64,000 bases of DNA from the NCBI GenBank assembly GCA_905182565.1, contig CAJJCB010000027.1:186001-250000 (forward strand), written 5' to 3'. Below are positions 34,932 through 43,786 of this stretch, piece by piece (positions within the stretch are counted from its first letter, which is position 1; each line of letters opens with the position of its first letter). Origin of the DNA: Acidimicrobiaceae bacterium (GTDB lineage: Bacteria > Actinomycetota > Acidimicrobiia > Acidimicrobiales > Poriferisodalaceae). The notes beneath the pieces are model-generated. The model was not told where the DNA came from, did no database searches, and saw nothing but the letters and a program-made list of their open reading frames with translations. Made by a program: the position numbers and the translations under genes.

Positions 34932-35240
34932 TTGGATTTACCGAGCGTTGGTGTACTCGGTTCAAGGTACCGTTTGGGTGTGGATATCGTAATTCCGGTT
35001 TTAGGTTCCTTGGTTTTTGTCTATGTCATCTATTCAATGGGGCTGCGTATGATGGCCAGCTTTTCGCGTGAAGTTCCTCCGCCTCCGCCGTCTGGAGAAC
35101 TCCGACGGGTGAAGCTGACTTACCGGTGCACTCTTTGTGGGACGGAAATACGGATGACTCGTTCCCCCAACCAAGTGCCCGAAGGGCCGCGTTGTTGTAT
35201 GGAGGAAATGGAACTTGTCAAAAATCATGATGATGACTAG
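34932..35240 (+). CDS. Small membrane-anchored zinc-ribbon protein
   Basis: A 102-aa protein. Residues about 18-38 form one membrane helix (IVIPVLGSLVFVYVIYSMGL), then a proline-rich linker PPPPPSGE, then YRCTLCGTEIRM and RCCMEEMELV, which look like a two-Cys plus two-Cys zinc ribbon facing the cytoplasm. I recall similar unnamed proteins in Acidimicrobiia. TTG at 34932 is the longest start; GTG at 34980 is a plausible alternative that still keeps most of the helix. Confidence 0.6.
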   Translation: MDLPSVGVLGSRYRLGVDIVIPVLGSLVFVYVIYSMGLRMMASFSREVPPPPPSGELRRVKLTYRCTLCGTEIRMTRSPNQVPEGPRCCMEEMELVKNHDDD

Positions 35241-35325
35241 CTTGTAAAATTAAATCCACAACTTATACACATCTTGGGGATTAATTACATAATTGTAGTT
35301 AGAACACTTAGCGTGGCATTTATTC

Positions 35326-35589
35326 TTAGCGCCACCGGGTGGCTGTAAGAAGACCAGCGAGCACGAAACCGAGACCTCCAAGAATCCATCTGCTACTTGG
35401 ACTGCCGGGTAACCAACTCATATAGTTTGAAAAAATAATGCCTACCCCAAATATCATTAATGCAAGAATTATCCAGCCAAACCACGCAGGGCTTGGCAAC
35501 TCTCCATCAGCGATTTGTGCTTCTGGGTTTAGAGTCCCTGCGGGACGAGTGCCTTTAGGAGTTAGTCGACTTTTTGTGGGCCTTGCCAT
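35326..35589 (-). CDS. crgA: Cell division protein CrgA
   Basis: An 87-aa protein with a basic N-terminus, SPAWFGWIILALMIFGVGIIF as helix one and a second helix (WILGGLGFVLAGLLTATRWR) ending in the CrgA-like WR. CrgA is an actinobacterial division protein that binds FtsZ and PBPs at the septum. In mycobacteria it also lies next to pknB. Only 60 bp separate it from the pknB stop; it is on the same strand and may belong to the same long transcript. Confidence 0.85.
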   Translation of the reverse strand: MARPTKSRLTPKGTRPAGTLNPEAQIADGELPSPAWFGWIILALMIFGVGIIFSNYMSWLPGSPSSRWILGGLGFVLAGLLTATRWR

Positions 35590-35649
35590 GAATATCTATC
35601 ATAGAGGGCGAAAAGCGGACGTTAAGTTATCACAGTGAGTTACTGGAAT

Positions 35650-37770
35650 TTAATTGCTTGGTTCCACTGTTATAAAGCCATTATCTGTGTTTGGGTTAAC
35701 TGGGTTTTCGGTGTTTGGATTTTCAGTATTTGGATTAGATGGTAGCGAAGCAGATTGTGAATCAGCAACTATCAAGATCACGTCAGAACCAAGAAGTAAA
35801 CTTGTTCCAGGCGCCGGTTCAATCCCAATGACGTGACCGATTCGGGGATCGTCTATAGGTACTTCCCGTAACACTCTGATGACTGCATATCCAAGATTTT
35901 TTATTGCTGATTCAACTGAATTAGCATCTGTGATACCTAAAATTTCAAGGTTTGGGACTAACCCACTTTCGGGTCCAGCTGAAATAATTAACTTAATAAC
36001 GCTTCCGCGCTCAATCCTCTCATTAGCTAATGGTTCGGTACGGATTACATGATTTATAGGGAATTGAAGCGAAAACTCTTGCAAAATTTCATCTAACAGC
36101 CCTTTTCTTGCAAGAGAAACCCTTGCATCCTCTAATTTTTGTCCTTCGACTTGAGGTACTACTACCTCTCCCTTCCCAACGGAAACTATTAAAGTTATAA
36201 GCGATCCTTGGGGACGTTTTTGTGTGCTGGGGACGTCCTGGCTAATCACGATTCCGATATCAAACTCATCGGTTTCTGTATCGATCCTGTTAACAGAAAA
36301 ACCTGCAGCAAGTAAAAGCTGCTCGGCTTCATCGTAGTTAAGTCTTTCAACCGAAGGAACAGAGATAACATTCAATCCCTTTGATACAAAAAGTCTGATT
36401 GGGTTATCGGGATCGTTGGGATCTGCGAGTAATAACCCAGAACGAGGATCTTGTTGAAAGACTTGATTTTCAGGGGTGTCTTGGCGTTCTTGGAATTCAA
36501 TTATTATGTTTTCAAATCCTGATTCGTCTAGTAATGCTTCCGCATCCTCCCAATCCAAGCCAAGTAATTCTGGGACACGGAGTTTCAACTCACTGGGGTT
36601 CTCTATCCCGAGACCATTTTGGTTGTTATTTGATGAGCGATCAATTAATAGAAAAAGGAGGCCACCAATGATTATGAGGGAGATAACGAGGAGAGTTATC
36701 CATATTGGCGCGCCTGTTTGTTGATTTTTGCCGGTCGAAGGTATAGTCGGTCGATTGGTGTTAGTACTTCTGGGGGGAAGTTTGTTTCCGCTAGTTGGTA
36801 CTGGCTGCTTTTTTAATTTACTTTTTTGATGCTTCGGATCGAGAGCAGCGGTGCTGTTCGCACCAAGATCTATAGGCTGTTTCGTGGTTGGATCATCACT
36901 CTTTGATGGACGATAAGAAGTAGCCAAAACATGCTGACCTTCTCGAAAGCGTCTGAGATCACCTCTTAGATCTTCGGCCGAGGCATATCGCTCTGATGGT
37001 TCTTTGACAAGACCGCGAAGGCAAATAGCTTCGAGGGGGTCTGGTATATCAATGTTTAGCTGTGAGGGTGGTTGCGGTACTTCCTGCACATGCTTATAAG
37101 CGATGGATACAGGCGTATCCCCAGTAAATGGCGGCCTTGTAGTTAGCATTTCGTATAGGACTACTGAAAGTGAATACACATCACTTCGTGGGTCTGCAGG
37201 CTGGCCTTGCGCTTGCTCTGGCGACAAATATGTTGCCGTCCCCATTACAGAGCCAGTTTGAGTCAAATTGTCATCAGTGTTGCCCGTCAATGCTCGTGCA
37301 ATACCGAAGTCAGTTACTTTAACTTGACCAGTAGCTGTGATTAAGACATTGCCTGGTTTTATATCTCGGTGTACTACCCCGTTACGGTGAGCAAACGTTA
37401 ACGCCGAGGAAATATCGATTGCTATGTCAGCTGCTCTGTCAGGGTGCAAGGGTCCTTCAGCTCGAATAATTTCAGCGAGACTTCGACCTTCGACATATTC
37501 CATAACTATGTAGTAGGTGCTATTTTCTTGGCCCCAGTCATAGACACCAACCACATTAGGTTGGTTAAGATTTGCAGCGGCCTGGGCTTCACGCCGAAAA
37601 CGTTTAACAAATGATGGGTCAGTAGCGAACTCCGGAAATAGGACCTTCACTGCTACAAGGCGGTCTAAAAGCTGGTCTCGACCGAGAAACACTTCGGCCA
37701 TACCGCCTCTAGCGATTCTTCGATACAGCTCGTATCTGCCGCCTAATATTGGTCGTTCGGTATTGGACAT
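35650..37770 (-). CDS. pknB: Serine/threonine protein kinase PknB with PASTA repeats
   Basis: A 706-aa membrane kinase. The cytoplasmic kinase domain (about residues 11-280) has Lys42 (VAVKVL), HRDIKPGN (Asp136), DFG (Asp154) and TYLSPEQ. A basic linker precedes one membrane helix at about 356-376, and four PASTA repeats fill about 393-672, reading peptidoglycan or muropeptides outside the cell. The tail repeats NPNTEN several times, visible as a small DNA repeat. It is the last kinase of the fhaA-to-pknB operon; no pknA homologue is present beside it. PASTA kinases control cell-wall growth and division. Confidence 0.95.
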   Translation of the reverse strand: MSNTERPILGGRYELYRRIARGGMAEVFLGRDQLLDRLVAVKVLFPEFATDPSFVKRFRREAQAAANLNQPNVVGVYDWGQENSTYYIVMEYVEGRSLAEIIRAEGPLHPDRAADIAIDISSALTFAHRNGVVHRDIKPGNVLITATGQVKVTDFGIARALTGNTDDNLTQTGSVMGTATYLSPEQAQGQPADPRSDVYSLSVVLYEMLTTRPPFTGDTPVSIAYKHVQEVPQPPSQLNIDIPDPLEAICLRGLVKEPSERYASAEDLRGDLRRFREGQHVLATSYRPSKSDDPTTKQPIDLGANSTAALDPKHQKSKLKKQPVPTSGNKLPPRSTNTNRPTIPSTGKNQQTGAPIWITLLVISLIIIGGLLFLLIDRSSNNNQNGLGIENPSELKLRVPELLGLDWEDAEALLDESGFENIIIEFQERQDTPENQVFQQDPRSGLLLADPNDPDNPIRLFVSKGLNVISVPSVERLNYDEAEQLLLAAGFSVNRIDTETDEFDIGIVISQDVPSTQKRPQGSLITLIVSVGKGEVVVPQVEGQKLEDARVSLARKGLLDEILQEFSLQFPINHVIRTEPLANERIERGSVIKLIISAGPESGLVPNLEILGITDANSVESAIKNLGYAVIRVLREVPIDDPRIGHVIGIEPAPGTSLLLGSDVILIVADSQSASLPSNPNTENPNTENPVNPNTDNGFITVEPSN

Positions 37771-37817
37771 CAGCTACTGGGTGGTCCTTAGAGGGAAAGG
37801 ATTAATATTAATAAGTT

Positions 37818-39296
37818 CTAGGGTTCGTTAACGGTAGAGGTTGGAAGACGCAAAGACGCTTCAATGACGGCGCGGGCAATTGGTCCCGCATCGGTTCCTT
37901 GGGTGTAAACACCTTCAGAACCTCCTTCCTCTACAAATACAGCAACAGCGACCTCGGGGTTGGTTACTGGAGCAAAAGCTATGACCCAATTATGAGTTGC
38001 AGTGCTATTTTTGACCCGCACGATTCCTATTTTGGCTCCTACCTTGACTCCTTCAGTTTGAACTGATTGCCCGGTGCCACGTTCAACTGACTTTAAAAGT
38101 ATGGCTTTTAATTCTTCTGAAACGCTCTTTGTAATAGGTCTACCTAAAATTTGAGGTTGATAATTTTTGAGAACTTCACCATCGTTGGTTGTGATTTTAT
38201 TTATAATTCTCGGCGAAAAAAAAATACCATCGTTTGCAATTGCTGACGCAACTGATGCCATTTGGAGAGGGGTAGCTGATACGCCCCCTTCACCTATTCC
38301 AGATTGAGCTAAAAGTGAGAGGTTTGGCTCGTAGAACTCGGGTTGGTGGATAAATGATTCGGTGATATCGGGCAGACCGATAGCCAATTCTGAGTTGAAG
38401 CCGAACGCCTCTGCCTGTTCCACTAGAATAGTTGGTCCCAATGAAATAGCCATTTGAGCAAACCCTGTGTTGCATGATTCTTCAAGCATTTCGCTAATTA
38501 CTCCACCGCATGTTTTACCGCCTACGTTGGTAATGGGTGACCTTGTTTGTGGAGCGACGTAATAACCGACTTGCGGATAGATTGGCCTATCTTTGGCAAG
38601 GATGTTGCTAGATAAGCCAGCAGAAGCAGTGATAATGCTAAATATTGGACCAGGTGGGTAGCTTTCTTGATAGGCCTTTGACCGAATTGGGTTTTGATTA
38701 TCACTGAGTAAGTCGTCGCGAAAATTATCCACTCGGTTCAAGTCATGTGATGAAAAATTATTGGGATCGTAAGAAGGATTTGACCATAGAGCTAAAATGG
38801 CTCCGTCCTTCGGATTGATCGCAACAACTGCGCCTGAACGAGTACCAAGTGCTGCTCGTGCAACAAGTTGCACATCATGTCTAAGAGTCAGCTCCAAATT
38901 CGCAGTGCGGTTTCGATTGAGAAATAAGTCAGACGCGTTTTGAACTCTGACTCCTATTTCAGTGCCAGATAAGTGACTGTTGTAGTGGCGTTCCAACCCG
39001 CTTGCTCCGTATTCAAAAGATATGAATCCGGTTATATGTGCATAGAGATTGCCAAAAGGATATTGTCTCAATCGCTTCAGATCTCCGGGAGTGCTGATTG
39101 TTTCAGCGATAACTTCGCCGTCGACTGTTCTCATTAGACCTCGTGGTTCGGTAAAGGTCATTGAGATAGAACGAGTGTTACTAGGATTTGATTTGTATTC
39201 GTTTGCTCGAATCAGTTGAGTCAAATTTAATTGACTAAATAAAATGAGAAAAATCGTCATGAATACGATTGTCAGTTTGGCTATTTGGCGATTCAT
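37818..39296 (-). CDS. pbpA: PbpA-like class B penicillin-binding protein lacking the catalytic serine
   Basis: A 492-aa PBP: N-terminal membrane helix (about 7-27), then a transpeptidase-like domain. The place of SxxK reads PPGPIFSII (214-222); in active homologues it is PPGSTFK. Pro217 thus stands where the nucleophile Ser should be and Ser220 where Lys should be. SxN is kept (Ser274-Cys275-Asn276), but KTG is KIG (422-424). I checked the codons on the minus strand and they agree. It is full length, in frame and in its conserved operon place, overlapping ftsW/rodA by ATGA, so it is likely expressed but inactive as a transpeptidase (inference). The M. tuberculosis PbpA positions, as recalled, match closely. 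Confidence 0.9.
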   Translation of the reverse strand: MNRQIAKLTIVFMTIFLILFSQLNLTQLIRANEYKSNPSNTRSISMTFTEPRGLMRTVDGEVIAETISTPGDLKRLRQYPFGNLYAHITGFISFEYGASGLERHYNSHLSGTEIGVRVQNASDLFLNRNRTANLELTLRHDVQLVARAALGTRSGAVVAINPKDGAILALWSNPSYDPNNFSSHDLNRVDNFRDDLLSDNQNPIRSKAYQESYPPGPIFSIITASAGLSSNILAKDRPIYPQVGYYVAPQTRSPITNVGGKTCGGVISEMLEESCNTGFAQMAISLGPTILVEQAEAFGFNSELAIGLPDITESFIHQPEFYEPNLSLLAQSGIGEGGVSATPLQMASVASAIANDGIFFSPRIINKITTNDGEVLKNYQPQILGRPITKSVSEELKAILLKSVERGTGQSVQTEGVKVGAKIGIVRVKNSTATHNWVIAFAPVTNPEVAVAVFVEEGGSEGVYTQGTDAGPIARAVIEASLRLPTSTVNEP

Positions 39297-40603
39297 ACTG
39301 ATCTTGTGCCATTGGTTATTGATGAATAATGGGGGTCGATTGGCGGTGTGCTTTGTGAGATTCTAAGCAATATCCCAATAATTATATAATTGGATACCAA
39401 ACTGGAAGGGCCATAGGCCATGAAAGGAATCTGCAGCTCAGTTAATGGGGACAGTCTTAAAACACCGGCAATAACTATCGCTGCCTGCGCTCCTATGGCA
39501 GTAGTTAGACCTGCGGCAAGTAATGTTTCGAATGCAGTATGAGCTCTTATCGCGATTCTGTAACCAAGCCCAACTATCAATAGGTACGAGATAAGAATAG
39601 CTGTGGCTCCCATTAGACCTAATTCTTCGCCAAGGACAGCAAAAATAAAGTCAGTTTCAGCTTCTGGAATTCTTTGTGGGCTTCCTATTCCAGGTCCTGT
39701 TCCTGTTAGCCCACCACTCGCAAGGGCAAAAGTTGACTGCAATATTTGGTACCCGGCATCGGCTGTGTTATCCCACGGATCCAGCCAAACACTTATCTTG
39801 TCTTGAAGAGAGTCAAAAATACTAAAACATGCGAGCGCTCCAACAGTGTAAAATAGTGTCCCGAAACCTAGGTAAATAAGTCGATCAGTAGCTACCCAAA
39901 GCAAGACGGTAGATATGAAGAAAAAAATTAGCGAAAACCCAGGGTCTTGGTACACAATTAATATCAATAAGCTAATAAGGGAGCCGATTCCTAAAGGCCT
40001 AATATGTCGAATTTCTGGGAGAGTAAAGGTACTGAAACCTTTTCCTCCAAGAGTCAATAGCTCTCGGTTCTCTATTAGGTAGGACGCAAAAAAAATAGGT
40101 AATAGTACTTTGGCCAGTTCAGCTGGTTGGATCGAAAATTCTCCTAGTTGAACCCATAATTTTGTCTTTCCCGAGCCGCTATCGATGTAGGGAAGAAGTG
40201 GGAGTAACAGCAGACTTAGCCCGATAAACCCGAATAAAATTTTGTGGCGTTTCAATGAAAGGGCGTTGCGGACACAAAAAATTGTCAATACAAAGGCAGA
40301 CATTGCGATGGCAGTCCATATTGCTTGGTTACTGGCAAGTCCAGAATCCAGTCGAACTATGAAAACGTATCCGATGCCATTCAGTAGGCCAGCAATTGGG
40401 AACAGAATGCCGTCAGCTGTGGGAACAAGAAAATGGATAGCGGCATGGCCAATAGCTAATAATGCTAAAATAATTAGTAAGAATGGCAGGATATTTGCTG
40501 GAATCGAACTTCGGTTCCCGTGGGCAGATAATGCATAGAGTGAGCAAATAATTAAACTAACCAAAAAAAGTAGAGTCAGCTCGATGACTCTTTGTCTAGG
40601 CAC
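39293..40603 (-). CDS. FtsW/RodA/SpoVE family peptidoglycan polymerase
   Basis: A 436-aa SEDS-family protein with about ten membrane helices. FSIQPAELAKVLLPIF, VYQDPGFSLIFFF and EAETDFIFAVLGEELGL are the SEDS signatures, and TELQIPFMAYGPSSLVSNY is the C-terminal block. It polymerises glycan strands from lipid II and works with a class B PBP. In this operon position it corresponds to mycobacterial RodA. GTG start one base after pstP; 4-nt overlap with pbpA. Its expected partner PBP here looks catalytically dead, which makes the pairing unusual. Confidence 0.93.
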   Translation of the reverse strand: MPRQRVIELTLLFLVSLIICSLYALSAHGNRSSIPANILPFLLIILALLAIGHAAIHFLVPTADGILFPIAGLLNGIGYVFIVRLDSGLASNQAIWTAIAMSAFVLTIFCVRNALSLKRHKILFGFIGLSLLLLPLLPYIDSGSGKTKLWVQLGEFSIQPAELAKVLLPIFFASYLIENRELLTLGGKGFSTFTLPEIRHIRPLGIGSLISLLILIVYQDPGFSLIFFFISTVLLWVATDRLIYLGFGTLFYTVGALACFSIFDSLQDKISVWLDPWDNTADAGYQILQSTFALASGGLTGTGPGIGSPQRIPEAETDFIFAVLGEELGLMGATAILISYLLIVGLGYRIAIRAHTAFETLLAAGLTTAIGAQAAIVIAGVLRLSPLTELQIPFMAYGPSSLVSNYIIIGILLRISQSTPPIDPHYSSITNGTRSV

Positions 40604-40604
40604 G

Positions 40605-41507
40605 TTAAATTTCCTCTGAATTATTTACATCACTCGGGTCTAAACCCTTGGTTCTCTTTAGACGAAGAAATAATTTGCTAATTAATCTGGTCTGTTTGTT
40701 ATCAGGGATTAGAGAATTTGATTGCTTCTCATTAATTTGTGGGGCCTCATCAGACTCGTTTGTTTCAATATTTTCGATGTTGACATTTATCACTACAACA
40801 GTGGTGTTATCTCGACCTCCATGGATGTTTGCTGCTCGTACCAGAGCTTTAGCAGCGTTACTTGCTAGTGGATTTTGAATGAGATGTTTGATGAGTTCCA
40901 TATCTGAAAGCTCATTTGTTAACCCATCGCTGCAAAGGATAAAACGGTCGCCCTCTTTTGGGGTCAGGCGCCAACTATCAACTTGAACTTCGCTGTGCAC
41001 GCCGATAGCTCGGGTCAACATGTTGCGATAGGGGTGTGCGGCAGCGTCAGCCTCAGTTATTTCTTCCCGTCGAACTAATTCGGCTACATAACTGTGATCC
41101 AGGGTCAGTTGTTCAAACTCTTCACCATTGAATCGATAGATCCGGGAATCGCCGACATTAGCTATGGCAAAGTGACGCGAATCAGTGGCACCTAAAACCG
41201 CTATTGCTGTGAGCGTTGTTCCCATTCCATGAAGATTGGGCTTAGTTAGAGCTGTTTGATGCACAACTCGATTTGCCTCAACAAATGCTGACTCAAAATT
41301 TTCGAGAGAGTCATGTTTAGCACTAGATAATGTTCGCACTGCAATATTTGCAGCTACTTCTCCGCCTTGGTGACCACCCATTCCGTCAGCTACGGCGAAC
41401 AGACCGGAATCTGTGTGCATTGCATCTTGATTAGTAGTTCTTACGCGACCTTGATCGGTGGCGGCGCCCCAACTGAGGTTGAGGCGCCGTTTCCCTGATT
41501 CGTTCAA
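40605..41507 (-). CDS. pstP: PP2C-type protein phosphatase PstP
   Basis: A 300-aa PPM phosphatase. TNQDA, LFAVADGMGGHQGGEVA, GMGTTLTAIAVLG, ANVGDSRIYRFN, MLTRAIGV, ILCSDGLTNELSD and GGRDNTTVVVINV are the family motifs with metal-binding Asp residues. It reverses PknB-type phosphorylation. It is much shorter than M. tuberculosis PstP (about 514 aa): the membrane helix and extracellular part are missing, leaving a short basic tail, so it is probably cytosolic. TTG start overlaps the fhaB stop by 4 nt (TTGA). Confidence 0.93.
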   Translation of the reverse strand: MNESGKRRLNLSWGAATDQGRVRTTNQDAMHTDSGLFAVADGMGGHQGGEVAANIAVRTLSSAKHDSLENFESAFVEANRVVHQTALTKPNLHGMGTTLTAIAVLGATDSRHFAIANVGDSRIYRFNGEEFEQLTLDHSYVAELVRREEITEADAAAHPYRNMLTRAIGVHSEVQVDSWRLTPKEGDRFILCSDGLTNELSDMELIKHLIQNPLASNAAKALVRAANIHGGRDNTTVVVINVNIENIETNESDEAPQINEKQSNSLIPDNKQTRLISKLFLRLKRTKGLDPSDVNNSEEI

Positions 41508-41944
41508 GACATCACCTCAAATACCGTTGAACCAACTTGAATCTGGTCACCTAGTTTCAAGGCGATAACTGTGTTTACTTTTTGGCGATTTAAGTACGTG
41601 CCATTAGTTGAACCTAGGTCTTCGATAAGAAGACGCTCTTCTTGACGAAAAATTCGCGCGTGAAGTTGTGAGGCATATGAATCATCAATAGTTAGATGAC
41701 ATCCGGCTGCCCTCCCGATAGTTAATTCTTCATCGAGCTGATGGCGTGTTCCTCTTTGAGTTTCTGGTGTTCTAACTATTAAGGCTTTGGGGGTTTTGGG
41801 TTGTTTAGAATTAAAAAGTTTTTTGTGCTTTAGCTCTGAAGATGGTCGTACTCCTTCCCAAATAGCTCTCAAGACCCTATAAATAAATAAATAAATGAGA
41901 AGTAGTAAACAAATAGTTAGGAGCTGTATTAGTTGAGGAGACAT
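41504..41944 (-). CDS. fhaB: FHA-domain protein FhaB (FipA-like)
   Basis: A 146-aa protein with an N-terminal membrane helix (about residues 5-25) and a C-terminal FHA domain. The phosphothreonine-binding elements are TIGRAAGCHLTIDD, SQLHARIF and LGSTNGTYLN. It reads PknB-type phosphorylation marks at the membrane and links kinase signalling to cell-wall growth and division. Position fhaA-fhaB-pstP is as in mycobacteria; it is separated from fhaA by 4 bp. Confidence 0.92.
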   Translation of the reverse strand: MSPQLIQLLTICLLLLIYLFIYRVLRAIWEGVRPSSELKHKKLFNSKQPKTPKALIVRTPETQRGTRHQLDEELTIGRAAGCHLTIDDSYASQLHARIFRQEERLLIEDLGSTNGTYLNRQKVNTVIALKLGDQIQVGSTVFEVMS

Positions 41945-41948
41945 ATAT

Positions 41949-42602
41949 TCAACTCACTTCAAGACGGAGTTGATGTTCACCAATCATTATGATGTCACCA
42001 TCAATTAAACGTTGGTTGTCGATTGCAGTTCCATTAAGAAAAGTTCCATTAGTAGAGCCAAGATCGACTAAAAATAGACCTTGCTCGTCCAAACGTATTT
42101 CTGCATGGTGCCGGCTGACGTTTGATCCGTGAAGAACAATTCCACATTCATCTGCGCGCCCCAATAGCTGAGGCACTTTAATTTTTATCCTCGTTCCCTC
42201 TGCAGCGATTAGATAACCTTTTTCTGCTGATGATCTTTGTCGGTACTCGCCTGACATTTCGAATTTACCTAAACGAAAGTTAGGATTTGTAGCGAAAGCA
42301 ACTGAGACAGGACCGGCAAATCCGTAGTTGTTTGTTTTTGCGTGATCTCGCATTACTTCGATAATTTCTCTTCGAAGTGTTTCTTCTATGGGAGTAAATC
42401 TATTCCGATCTTCATGAGCAAGAGCGTAAGTGAGATGATTGGGCACAATCGTATGTCCTCGTGTATCGACTGTTCTGCCCTCATCGAGAAGTTGACCGAC
42501 TCGGCGCCCTAATTCCACAGGTCGCAAATTTGACCTAAAGAAGTGAGCAAAAATTTTGCCGGCGATATGCTCTAGCCGACGAAAAAAAGGTCTTACTCTC
42601 AT
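41949..42602 (-). CDS. fhaA: FhaA: DUF3662 + FHA domain protein
   Basis: A 217-aa protein. Residues about 1-115 form the FhaA N-terminal (DUF3662) domain, with LEHIAGKIFAHFFRSNLRPVE and IVPNHLTYALAHED. The C-terminal FHA domain has LLGRADECGIVLHG, SRHHAEI and LGSTNGTFLNG. It lacks the long proline/glutamine-rich linker that makes mycobacterial FhaA about 527 aa. It is the first gene of the operon and faces away from tRNA-Leu, with a 118-bp gap holding the promoter. Confidence 0.92.
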   Translation of the reverse strand: MRVRPFFRRLEHIAGKIFAHFFRSNLRPVELGRRVGQLLDEGRTVDTRGHTIVPNHLTYALAHEDRNRFTPIEETLRREIIEVMRDHAKTNNYGFAGPVSVAFATNPNFRLGKFEMSGEYRQRSSAEKGYLIAAEGTRIKIKVPQLLGRADECGIVLHGSNVSRHHAEIRLDEQGLFLVDLGSTNGTFLNGTAIDNQRLIDGDIIMIGEHQLRLEVS

Positions 42603-42720
42603 CGTGTCACTAAGTCTACGGCTAGTGGTCTCTGTGTGTCGTTGAGCAGTGGAAAGAGTAGTAAGAATATGAACGTTGCGGAACCTGTTAAATGTGCAGT
42701 TAACCTAACTGAACTTACTA

Positions 42721-42807
42721 GCGCGAGTGGCGGAATTGGCAGACGCGCAGGCTTCAGGTGCCTGTGCCCGTAAGGGTGTGAGGGTTCAAGTCCCTCCTCG
42801 CGCACCA
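42721..42807 (+). tRNA. tRNA-Leu (anticodon CAG)
   Basis: The acceptor stem GCGCGAG (42721-42727) pairs with CTCGCGC (42797-42803), followed by discriminator A and an encoded CCA. The anticodon loop GCTTCAGGT gives CAG. The long variable arm (CCCGTAAGGGTGT region) and T-arm GGTTCAAGTCC mark a class II leucine tRNA. It diverges from fhaA; I recall the same tRNA beside fhaA in M. tuberculosis. Confidence 0.95.
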
Positions 42808-42848
42808 GAAATAGATCAGAAGCGCACCAGAGGGTAGGTATAACTTTC

Positions 42849-43211
42849 ATGGCTCGAAATGAACGCAAAGCTAAAACCCCCACTTTTTCAAATGAAGAAT
42901 TGGCATCGGCATTATCTCAATTTAACCAGGGTGTTTCAGATACCCGCGAACATGAACGGTCGAGAAAGGCGATTGCAAAAGCGGAAAGAATTCGCAACGA
43001 TGCTGCTACAGAAGTAAAACGCCTCCTTGATATGGATCTACCGGCCCAAGAACGAGAAGCTGCAGAAAATAGTTATCGAGAGGCTCTTCAAGCTTTACAG
43101 AGATTAACTAACCCGGGTGAGGCATTATCAATTGACGCAGTTGGTGAAGTTACCGATGCTGAAGAGGATAAGAATCTGAACGATACGCCTGAGGCAATTG
43201 AAGAAAACTAG
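42849..43211 (+). CDS. Hypothetical charged helical protein
   Basis: A 120-aa protein I do not recognise. It is highly charged and helical, with a likely coiled coil from about residue 36 to 90 (EHERSRKAIAKAERIRNDAA) and an acidic tail DAEEDKNLNDTPEAIEEN. No membrane segment, Cys cluster or known motif. It starts 41 bp after the tRNA-Leu and ends overlapping the MGMT gene of the other strand by 4 nt. Coding is supported by length, a basic start and a frame free of shadows. Confidence 0.65.
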   Translation: MARNERKAKTPTFSNEELASALSQFNQGVSDTREHERSRKAIAKAERIRNDAATEVKRLLDMDLPAQEREAAENSYREALQALQRLTNPGEALSIDAVGEVTDAEEDKNLNDTPEAIEEN

Positions 43212-43720
43212 GTAAGGGGAAGAGTTTGTTCTCCCCAGGCACCCTCTAATTGTAATAAAAATTGCTTAGTAGCAATACCTGCTGCGAAACCTGTTAGCGA
43301 GCCATTAGCTCCAATGACCCGATGACAAGGCAAAACTATGGAAATAGGATTCCGGCCGTTGGCGGATCCTACTGCTCTGGTAGCAGTAGGACGATTAATG
43401 GAATCTGCTTGTTGCTGGTACGTAATAGTTTTTCCATAAGGAATATTTGCTAATGACAACCATGTCTCAAGCTGGAACTCTGTCCCTCGTAGGTCTAGCG
43501 GAACGTCAAATTCTTTTCTTTCACCCTGGAAATATTGCGTTATTTGTTCAGAAGTAGTTTTCAGAATCGGATGGTCATTACTAATTTCACAATTAGCTGG
43601 AAGCTTTACGCGATTAGTATCATTAGGCCAGAGAACGGCTCGGAGACCAGTCTTGCTGGCTATTAGCCGAAGCTGACCAACAGGGCTTTCTAAACAGAGC
43701 TGGTAATGCTGTTCGTTCAT
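43208..43720 (-). CDS. ogt: Methylated-DNA-protein cysteine methyltransferase (Ogt-like)
   Basis: A 170-aa suicide repair protein. The acceptor is Cys132 in IVLPCHRVIG, the invariant PCHR motif, preceded by the helix-turn-helix region with PTATRAVGSANGRNP and followed by LTGFAAGIATKQFLLQLEG. It moves O6-alkyl groups from guanine to itself. Length fits Ogt rather than the two-domain Ada. Confidence 0.95.
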   Translation of the reverse strand: MNEQHYQLCLESPVGQLRLIASKTGLRAVLWPNDTNRVKLPANCEISNDHPILKTTSEQITQYFQGERKEFDVPLDLRGTEFQLETWLSLANIPYGKTITYQQQADSINRPTATRAVGSANGRNPISIVLPCHRVIGANGSLTGFAAGIATKQFLLQLEGAWGEQTLPLT

Positions 43721-43786
43721 AGATTATCCAAAATAATCGTAGAGGACGAGGGTGATCTTATTTTAGCTGCTTAAGTTTTTGAGTGG

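Noticed and set aside
35654-35760. Short repeats TTTGG/TTTTCGGTGTTTGG near the pknB end
   Set aside because: They encode the NPNTEN tail repeats of PknB on the minus strand, so they are a coding repeat and not an array.
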